DNA from: Phlebotomus papatasi
Taxonomy: Eukaryota > Arthropoda > Insecta > Diptera > Psychodidae
Reading direction: 5' to 3'
DNA length: 64,000 nt
Assembly (NCBI RefSeq): GCF_024763615.1
Contig: NC_077222.1
Location: forward strand, 17,794,001-17,858,000
Part shown: in pieces, positions 56,000-64,000 of the stretch
Numbering within the stretch: the first letter of the stretch is position 1
Layout: each line of letters starts with the position of its first letter
The notes under the pieces: model-generated
Databases searched by the model: none
Seen by the model: only the letters and a program-made list of their open reading frames with translations
What the model was told of the DNA's origin: nothing
Translations under genes and position numbers: made by a program

Positions 56000-56728
56000 T
56001 ATTTATTTATTTTTTTTTTTTTTAATTAGGGGTTCATCAATAAGATGATTGCCCCATGGCATTTATAATTTGACTATTTTACATTGTATCAGATTTTTTC
56101 ATACATATTTGTGTCTTTTAGGAATTTTAACATTTTTTGGATTTCACTTTCGTTGTCTCCCAGTGCAATTTGAGGATTTTTGTTGATTTTGTTCCTCCTT
56201 CTTTCCTCTTGATATTTAGGACATTTAAATATTAGATGGATCACGGTTTCGATCTCTTTACATTGGTCGCATTCCTTGGGGTCTTCCTTCTTGATGATGT
56301 ATAGATGTGTCAGTGCAGTGTGTCCTATTCTGATACGGCATATTGCTGTTTCCTCTCTTCTGTTACGTCTAAAGGATGTAGCCCATGGATATATGGTGGA
56401 TTTGATGTCTCTCAGTTTGTTGTCCCTTACATTTGTCCAATCGTTCTGCCATGTTTGTGTTATTGTTAATTTAAAATGATTAATTATGTCCTTTGGTGGG
56501 ATTTTATAGGAATTATTTATAGGACATAGGTTAGTATCTCGCGCAGCTTTGTCAGCGAGTTCATTTCCGATAATGCCTACGTGTTATGGAATCCAGCATA
56601 GTGTTATGTGTTTATTTGTGTGTGTGAGTTCTTTTTGGATAATTGTTATTATAAGGGATCTAGTCTGATTTTTATTAATGATCGCTTGAAGGACACTTAG
56701 AGAATCAGTGAATATGACCGACTCGTCT
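56000..56728 (-). mobile_element. 5'-truncated I-group non-LTR retrotransposon copy
   Basis: Flanked by an exact 12-bp duplication AAAATTTTTATT (55988-55999 and 56729-56740). Its 3' end on the minus strand is an A-run followed by AAAT repeats (56000-56025). It contains only the RNase H and C-terminal part of the ORF. 5' truncation, a variable-length TSD and an A-rich tail are standard results of target-primed reverse transcription. Confidence 0.9.
56089..56728 (-). pseudogene. Non-LTR ORF2 end: RNase H and Cys-rich tail, one stop
   Basis: The minus-strand frame reads FTDSLSVLQAII at its start (an RNase H acidic site). It then has CWIP-stop-HVGIIGNELADKAA, where the usual PSH triplet has a TAA (56580-56582 region), followed by CRIRIGHTALTHLYII, CDQCKEIETVIHLIFKCPKY and a normal TGA at 56089-56091. 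The 213-codon frame has this single nonsense change and no frameshift, so insertion is fairly recent. GHTALTH with a CxxC...H...C tail is typical of I-clade LINEs. Reverse transcriptase and endonuclease are absent. Confidence 0.85.
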
Positions 56729-56740
56729 AAAATTTTTATT

Positions 56741-58616
56741 ATAGGCACACTTTTATTTTGAGAAATTAGAAGTAAATGTAATTAATTAATGTTGATTTCT
56801 GAACTGTCCAATTTAAGTTCTAAAACTCATCAAAGAGTGACAGCTGACTGTTGCGCCACCTACACGCTACCCTAATTATCTTCTAGTGATTATTAAAAAA
56901 AAAACAATATTACAATATTTGCTTAAAGTAAATTGTATCTTTCAGTATATTTTTCAGGTTGCAAAATAAAATCTTTTTATTGTAATTAATTCAATTTAAC
57001 AGTATAAACTTAAAGTATGTTCAAAATATTTATTTTTAAAAATACAATGAGTATCAATAACAACTAATTTTATTTTTTGAAATGTGATTCACATTGTACT
57101 TTTTTTATAAATTAAAGTATTTCTCAGTAAAATATGTTGAAACACTATACCATGTGCTTTTTATCAATTATTATCAAGGGATTTATTATACACATTGCAC
57201 GAATATTGACTTCCAATAAGGCCAATATGACCTAGTTTTTGGTTAAGCCGCTTATTGTTTTTAACAAAAATTTGCAAACATATGGACTGTATCACAATCC
57301 CAACTCTATTCCCAAAAGTCATGTTTATTGATGAGTTGGTCAGCATACAAGAGTGTATCCTCGCATCAACACTATTTACCATTTGTTTAATTTGAAAAAA
57401 CTGAAAACAAAAATTCTACATAAGTCTTATGCTAACAATAGTTTTTTTCCCTAAAATGTGTCACTATCTCGCACAATGAGTGAATTATGTGGTTTTTCTT
57501 TCCACATTTTTCTTTTCGTTTTTTTTTCTGTGCCATCATCCACGAGATAAACACATTGCCAAACACATTTGAGGACGAAATCTTTTCCCTTGTCGTCCAC
57601 TCTACTTCGAACAACGTACTTTTTTTCCTGGCCACATAACACTCCAGATTCCGGGGATAAAATCCCGGCAAAAGGCTATTTTTATTTCCTAGCAGATGGG
57701 GTGTTCTATCCCTCAGAAGATTTTTCTAGGATGGAAAAAAAGGGTTTGTTTGGCTTCCGTATACTAAAACGGGGAGTGATGATTGTGAGGATGAAGTTCT
57801 GAAATTTAATTCAATTTAATGGGGAAATTACGTCAACCATATCCGACAATTTCTGTCAGTTGCACGCCATACTTTAGAGTCCCTGTGAGTGGCACGTGTT
57901 TCTCAAACCCGCACACTACTAACGGACTGACTTGCATGCACAGGTATATCTATATGTATCTCTATATATATTTGCACGAATTGCTTTGTTGGTTTATTGC
58001 AGTATCTCGATGCTAATTTCATTTTAAAAGTGACTCTATCCCCAAGTTTGTTAGTTTTGTACACATAAAATGGGAAAAAAAAACCCGAGCTTTAAGGGTA
58101 AATATGCACAGGTATAGGTTTAGACAGTGGAGTTTCAACAACAAAAAAATCAGCGGTGGTCACGTGTACAAATATATTATAATAATCCCTCGAACTACCC
58201 CTTTATAGAGTTCCGCATCGCCTCGACGAGATTGCAGTCTTCTATCTCTGAACACGAAAATCAAGGTATGAAAATATATTACAGTTAGTATTAGTTAACA
58301 TGAGTCTACTTCTCTTTCAAGAAAGAAAATGAATAGAAATACAACAAAAACTTCCTCAAGACCGAGATATTCACAAAATATGAAAATCTCTAGGCTTAGA
58401 GAAATAATACAGATTCGAACGCGATAATTAAACAATTTATAAAGAAAATGTGATACAGCAAATATTTCATATAGTCATTTATTGTAACTGACAGAATTTC
58501 TATATAATTGTAGATTATATGAATGTAATCCCGGTTATAATTGATCATATCGATCTCGATACACTTCTCGAAGAGTCCCTGGACCCCGGTGATTGTTTTG
58601 TTCTTATCAGTGAAGG
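56741..58616. other. Unique sequence without a recognised gene
   Basis: 57430-57830 is less AT-rich and has ORFs on both strands. 57945-57970 is a TATATCTATATGTATC microsatellite. No gene supported. Confidence 0.4.
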
Positions 58617-58775
58617 TCTGCCCAGAAAACACTCAGGGCACATGAAAGAACCATCCACATGACAAGGAAAGCGTTCCTGGTCGATCTAAGATCAGCAGAT
58701 ACGTCCAACACGGTATATACGATAACATGATTGAATTGTAACAAATATATCCCAATACGATTAATAATAACTGTA
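58617..58775 (+). mobile_element. SINE 3' fragment (10748 family)
   Basis: Body words CAGGGCACATGAAAGAACC, GCGTTCCTGGTCGATCTAAG, ATCAGCAGATACGTCC, ACACGGTATATACGATAAC and the end TATCCCAATACGATTAATAAT match the SINEs at 10748 and 39753. The tRNA-like head is missing. Confidence 0.7.
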
Positions 58776-60899
58776 AGACTTAAGCCATATAATATCACTG
58801 CCAGAGCTAAGGATCCAATTAGAGCAATTAGCCCCAGGCTTTATTGGGTCTAATTGAACCTTTACTGCCATTTTGTACAGATTAAAAAGCAATTCCGTTT
58901 TAACCCATTCCTTACCATGGTATTATACATCATACGCAAATTGAGTGATTTTAGATGATTTGTTTCTGGGCAATTGATATTCGAATTTCTGTCGGGAATG
59001 GATCTTTAGTTACTTTAGTCCTTCAATTACTTGGAAAAAATAGCCCGACAGAGATGAAAATACATTCTGTTATTCTTTTCTCGCTTCGCGGAAAGTCATG
59101 GGAAATTTTTGCTCAAGAAGGCGGACGGAATATTCGACATCCCGTCGAATTTGTTAAAATTGACCTCCATCCTCTTTCCTGATTTGAATTCTAGTTGCCA
59201 ATTTGTTTTCTTGGATAGTTACTGCATATAAATCAATAGAGTTTGTAATAAATTAATATACAGCATTTAAATTCAGTGACCGTTAGGACGCGTGTTTGAG
59301 GGCGGATCCCCGCGCCCCCATAATGGATAAAAAATTTTTCTTTTCAAAAAAATCATCTATTAATCTGTAGGAAACTAATCCCAAAATATGAACATTCTAT
59401 CTCAAGTATTTCTGGTACATTGACTGAATGGGTTAATATAGTCTTGTAGATTTTTCTAAGTAAGACGTTATAGATCGAAAATTCTTATAATCTACTTTAT
59501 AGTACTCTAGGTTCCATTACTGAGACTACTAAAAGTAAATAGCGCACTTTTAAAAGGCCTAAGATCCCATACAGAAATGTCAACACAAAATTTTCATATG
59601 TCTTTTACAGATGCACTAACGGGCTTGTTAAAATCTCGGTTCTATAAGGCAGCTTTTTTGCTTCTTGGGTAACGTTCTTGCAAATTGCACCACGAGATCC
59701 CTATAATCCTCTTAAGGTTAAGTAAATCGTGTATCGTCACTTAAATTCTTCCAAAATTAAGCGATTACACTGCTCGAACTCCACAGAGGGAGCTGCAATT
59801 TTTTATATTCAAAAATTCCACCTTCCATCCCTCCATACCCTTCCCCCAAGGTTCATTTTTCTTGATATATCTCCACATTTCAGACGATTTCTGAGAAATA
59901 ACGTCATGGTGTTCATTCGTCCGTCCGTCCATTCATCTATCTGTCTGTCCGGCCGTTACCATACCTAGAAGCCAAAGGATTACAGATAAGGACTTGGGAC
60001 TTTCAGGGGACCCCCCCCCCATCCGCCATAAATCGACCCTGGAACCATTAATATGTCCCTTATTTTCTCCCTTTCCCTCCTTCCTTTCCCCACCAAAGCC
60101 ATAATAAGTAAAGTAGGTGAACATTTCGTTCATATATGGGAAAACCGTTGAATCATTCCTAATAAGAGTTTATCAAGGACAAATGTTAAAAAGGGCTCTG
60201 GGATTGCATTACTTAATCGAATGGTATCATATTTGGGATCGTTGAAAAGGTCTTGGAATTCCTGATAAGTCTGAACTGATTCCAATCAATTAAGAACTTT
60301 TCAATTCTATTACTCTGAAAACTATTTTGGGGAATCTTTTCGAATGATGTGAATCGGTTCAAATCGCTTGAAAACCAGTAAAGGCACTTAGCATATAAGT
60401 CACGATTTCTATCCCTTTTTTTGATTGTATGAAAATATAATCGCAATAAAATTTTAATGAGCAAGCCTATAATAACAAGGGGAAGGGATTCAGTTACGAC
60501 AAATCATACTGTGTACACAAAGACATTTTTTTGGCCTTTTTCATCTACTATCATTGCATCTACTGACTATCACAACCCATTGACAGGCCACCTACAGCTT
60601 CTTTTCGAAAATAAAATATTTATAAATATTTAAACTCCTGAAAAGTTATCAAAATACAGATACGACAACAGTGTATGCAAATGACGATACAATATGAGGT
60701 CAATCAAATGTATTAATTGAAATTCCCTGTTTACCAGGCTTAATAATTTCAATCGTGTACCTAAATAGTTTCTTAGACCGCAAATCGAAATAATTATGCA
60801 CAATTATGGCACTTGAATCATTTGTCATTCCATTGGTCTATGTACCCAGTATTTTCAACATTCCCAACCCCTCGAAGTGGTTTAGTCTTCGAATTCCTT
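58776..60899. other. Unique sequence with scattered simple repeats
   Basis: Contains CACTGCTCGAACTCC (59768), a (GTCC)n-rich stretch CGTCCGTCCGTCCATTCATC (59918-59937) and a 10-C run near 60010. These features also mark the 6128 and 43755 repeats and may be traces of a related family. No gene supported. Confidence 0.4.
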
Positions 60900-61095
60900 T
60901 ACTGAGAAAAAAGAGTGTAGAATTTCGTTTTTTCGTCAGAACGGTTCAGCTTTTTACGGGTAAACTTTTCTTATAAGGGTTACTGAAACCCCTAGTATTA
61001 CCTGGAAAGGTAATATTTATAGAATTCGAAGTATAACTGTATAAAATTAGCATTGCCAAAATATTATTCTAACATTACTAGTTTTTTGTCAGTGT
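60900..61095. mobile_element. Diverged CACTGAG-type MITE
   Basis: Starts TACTGAGAAAAAAGAGTG and ends TTTTTTGTCAGTG, with internal GGGTAAACTTTTC, GGTTACTGAAACCCC and TAACATTACTAG words in positions like those of the CACTGAG MITEs. Overall identity is low, so it may be a sister family. Confidence 0.45.
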
Positions 61096-62292
61096 TTCGA
61101 TAGCACAAAAAAATTGGAAGTAATTTGAAGTTTTCAAAATAAAAATTCCTGTGAAAATTGCTCACACTGAAGTTCTCTTGGTGAATTTCTGGCCAGGATG
61201 CTTTTGATGAGTTGCGTCTTTGGGAAAAGGCAGTGAGATTGACCCAAAAAAATAATCTAAGGAGGTAAAAAGCTCACATCCGCCAATGTTATTTTTCCAT
61301 TGGAGCACAAACACAAGGAGAAGTGTGAAAAGATATCCTTGCGGAAAAGGATTATAATCTTGAAATGGATGTGTGTGGTGCTTTTTTTTTGTCCATGGCG
61401 ATAATTCCTCGAGGGTGTGGGTGGAATAGAAAGTAGACGTGAAAAAGGGTGGCTTTTGTTCCTCTATCAACATCCCAAGAGTTATTCTTCTTTTGAGGGT
61501 CAACAGGAGAAATCTCTTATAAGGATGATTCACGGAATACTTATGCTGGGAAAGAGTGTTCGGGTTGAAGGACACACCATAACATTGATCCGAAGGAATT
61601 CTGCAACATCTTCATTTGACCAATTTAGTTTGAGACACTCTTTGCCACTCTCATCCCTCTCTCATGCTAATTAAATTTAATTGGACAGCAGCTGGAGGAA
61701 AATTGTCCAAGTCGTGGGATATGGCTTTCAATTAATTTGTCATCATCATGAAATTATTTATTAGAGGCTGACTTGACATTAATGGTCTGTGTTTTGGGCG
61801 AACGAAAATGGGGGAAGCGATTCTGGAAAGGTTCTTGGTATAAGGAAAAAATTATTAATAATCATTCTTTGGGGATTCGAGGGTGGGCGATTAAATTTAT
61901 TAACTCATACTTTATGGGTGCACCATCAATAATCCCTGGTAGGCAAGAGGGGTGCATGATGGGAAATTTGACCACACCTCGAGGACATTTTTTTTTCCTT
62001 CCGCAGCCACAAAATTTAGCTCATGTGTCAATAAACTCATTAATTGCTGGCCACTGTTTGGCCTTGGGAAACCGTCAGAAAATATGCTTCTAAAATTTCA
62101 CGAAATTTGCATAAGAGGTTTCGCAAAAAATACTTTACGCATCTGTAACTGCCGATTTTACCAAGTTCAAGATTCTATCTATTGCTATTTCTATTGAAAA
62201 AGTTTAACTATTGATCTATTATTTATAGAAATATGGCAGACAATTTAGAGTTATTTTAGATATCAAGTTTTAGGTTATGTGTGTACAATAAT
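61096..62292. other. Unique sequence; holds the longest ORF in the window
   Basis: The minus ORF 61162-61575 (137 codons) is the longest frame here. It lacks a recognisable domain, and its sense partner is also open in places (61417-61674), as expected of a low-stop unique region. I do not call it a gene. Confidence 0.35.
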
Positions 62293-62460
62293 GAAGGGAT
62301 AGTGGGACAGTTTCATGCAGTTTGTTGAATACAAACTCTGCCAAGCGTACCTTATCCACTTCTCTTGGGCATTACCTAACTGAAAATACACAACACAATT
62401 CTAAGACAAAATATATTTTCGAAAACAATGTATGCGTGAAAGTGCCCCAATCACCCCTAT
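62293..62460. mobile_element. Decayed foldback MITE (AGGGGTGATTGGGGCACTTTC)
   Basis: AGGGATAGTGGGACAGTTTCATGC (first 20 bases of the arm) pairs imperfectly with GCGTGAAAGTGCCCCAATCACCCCT. About 165 bp. Confidence 0.5.
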
Positions 62461-62997
62461 CTAAAATCATCACCTGAAAGAAAGTTTGAAAATGAACGCC
62501 AATATTCATCGATTTTACGAAAATTCTAAATTCATGAGCAGTTGTCATGGAATGTTTCTATTAGGAGACCAAAGTTCTAAGAAAATTTATTCACAATTTT
62601 TAGCTATTCTTAGTAAAAACAAATAAGATTACACAAAAGGTCACTGAAGGGAATAAATGAATTTTATTAATAAGAAACGAATCCCATCACGTAGGATTAT
62701 TTACCTAAAGTTGACTACAATCTCAGCTCCTGTGGTACGAGGTGAACTCCAATCTTTTACGATCGAGTTAAAAACTTGTACAAAGTATATTTCGACACCC
62801 GCAAAAATTAATTATTGTGTCCATACTTCTGTTTATTAGTCCCGTCTGAGTCTTTGTAGTATGACTGTTTTTGGAGAAAAAAACTGTGACAGATATTCGC
62901 TTGCTGTTTTCGCAATATTTTCTAATATCGAGGTTTTAACTAACTTTATTTTTCTAATCCATGAGAGTTTTTTTTTAGAATAAGGTAGTGTTAGCGA
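62461..62997. other. AT-rich stretch, nothing recognised
   Basis: No feature supported. Confidence 0.4.
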
Positions 62998-63275
62998 AGT
63001 TTGGGGCAACAGATAAGTGAAGACAAAACAAAGTACAAGGTGACATCGTCTGCAGCAACTCTAGTAACATCTACGGAGAGCATCGGTCAAACAAGTTTCC
63101 CGATAAGGGACTACAACTTTGAAGTTGTTAACTTCTTTATATACCTTGGGCCTACAATTACAGCTGACAACAACATCTCAACAGAAGTCCACACATGGCT
63201 GCTGAAAGCCTACAAAGGATCTATTTCGGTTTTTCAAGAGTTTTCCGGTCTAGAACAAGAGGCCTTCAGACTAGA
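62998..63275 (+). pseudogene. Reverse transcriptase thumb fragment of a non-LTR element
   Basis: Reads ISEDKTKYKVTSS, then YNFEVVNFFIYLGPTITADN and ISTEVHT. After a frameshift near 63190 it continues AAESLQRIYFGFSRVFRSR. The order KTKYM-like / FEVV..F.YLG..IT.DN / YFGL..LRSR is the RT thumb region common in RTE- and Jockey-type LINEs. No catalytic YADD box is present. The match is cut at 63275 by an unrelated repeat. Confidence 0.75.
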
Positions 63276-63370
63276 GGTTTAGCCCAGTGCCCGGAAGGTC
63301 TCAGAATCCTAAATGGCAACTATCAGAATCTATCAGATGATTTATCTTTAATAATCCAATTCGAAGTTAA
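63276..63370. repeat. AGAGGTTTAGCCCAGTGCCC repeat, partial arm
   Basis: Starts CTAGAGGTTTAGCCCAGTG and continues GAAGGTCTCAGAATCC, matching the right arm near 12428. It abuts the RT fragment. Confidence 0.5.
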
Positions 63371-64000
63371 ATTTTCAAAAATATCGTGACTACCCCTCAG
63401 GTTGTTCCGGCAAGTGGGAGCCTAACATGGCTTCTATAGAATAAGAAATTATAAAAAAGAACAAATTATATCCTAAAATCTAATCGAATATCTTGAACTT
63501 AAAGAAAACCTTCAAAACTAAAAACGTTTTGACATTTCAATCCGTTTTACTAATTTATATGACCTTTCAAATATATTTTAATTTAATCTGAAACCATTTT
63601 GATTTTAAAATAAATCACTCTGACGAGACTTAACTTATAAATCGATAAGCAATTTTTGTTGAAAAATCAATTGTGTTTACTCCAGGGCGGAGCATTCTCA
63701 TACTTTTTCCGTACAAAAGTATGGTATATTTTTCCTTAAGTGATATTTCAGTTCTAGTATCAAACCAAATGCAATCATTTTAGAACTTTTACCAAATGAA
63801 AGAGCATCTAATGTTAAGTTATTGGCTCAAAATTTATAATGATTGCATGATGATAACAGTTCCTAAAACCTATATGAAAAAGACGTAAAATTCACAATTT
63901 TTTGAATTTTTCTGAGAAAGTTTCTATTTGTAACACCAGTAAAATTTTAAATTCAATAAAAATATATTCTCTGTACATGTGCCTACCATTTCATGTTATA
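63371..64000. other. AT-rich stretch to the window end
   Basis: Nothing recognised. Confidence 0.4.

Noticed and set aside
61162..61575. Longest ORF (137 codons, minus strand) as a gene
   Set aside because: No recognisable domain or signal; no promoter or splice context; the opposite strand is also open nearby. Length alone is not convincing.
1..64000. CRISPR array, operon, phage or bacterial features
   Set aside because: No regular repeat-spacer array and no bacterial gene structure; the DNA is clearly of animal type.

Overview
The window reads as AT-rich, non-coding DNA from an insect, most likely a dipteran. A nematoceran such as a sand fly is my guess, from the style of the repeats and the retrotransposon fragments; nothing here fixes the species. 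I see no bacterial or viral gene organisation: open frames are short, there are no operons, and coding evidence is limited to one plausible host exon and several dead retrotransposon fragments. The window is best read as intron and/or intergenic sequence densely filled with small non-autonomous transposons.

Host gene: on the minus strand, 8381-7996 looks like an exon carrying a 5' UTR, a start codon and a signal peptide. It ends at a consensus splice donor (GTGAGT) in phase 1. If real, positions 1-7995 are the start of its next intron. Two other ORFs (minus 22525-22321, plus 48893-49066) begin exactly at good-looking splice acceptors but match no family I know.

Mobile DNA, left to right: a 225-bp near-perfect hairpin (169-393); a TTAA element with an inverted copy of itself inserted in its middle (806-1768), followed by an 8-bp-TSD hAT-like element (1773-2178); two foldbacks (4747, 5125); a 1.8-kb TIR element made of degenerate ~290-300 bp units (6128-7924); a non-LTR retrotransposon remnant broken by a SINE and a MITE (10700-12193); and a nested TA-element pair (17399-18064). 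A 21-bp minisatellite lies at 21190-21700. Foldbacks and SINEs fill 23400-30450, including an 8-bp-TSD element nested in a TA element at 29965-30442. Next come a pogo-like MITE beside a foldback (33339-34072), two head-to-tail MITEs (34810-35683), a MITE cluster (38520-40905), a short/long pair of one family (44923, 47054), and a locally duplicated block that keeps an empty insertion site (51021-52138). The right end holds a 1.5-kb TIR element invaded by an LTR fragment (53731-55202), a 5'-truncated I-group non-LTR copy with an exact 12-bp TSD (56000-56728), and a reverse-transcriptase scrap (62998-63275).

No functional autonomous transposase or complete retrotransposon is present. What the sequence shows best is insertion history: at least six nested insertions can be ordered, and two loci keep their own empty site as an internal control. 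Coordinates of degenerate repeats are by-eye estimates, usually within about 10 bp where TIRs or TSDs are quoted.
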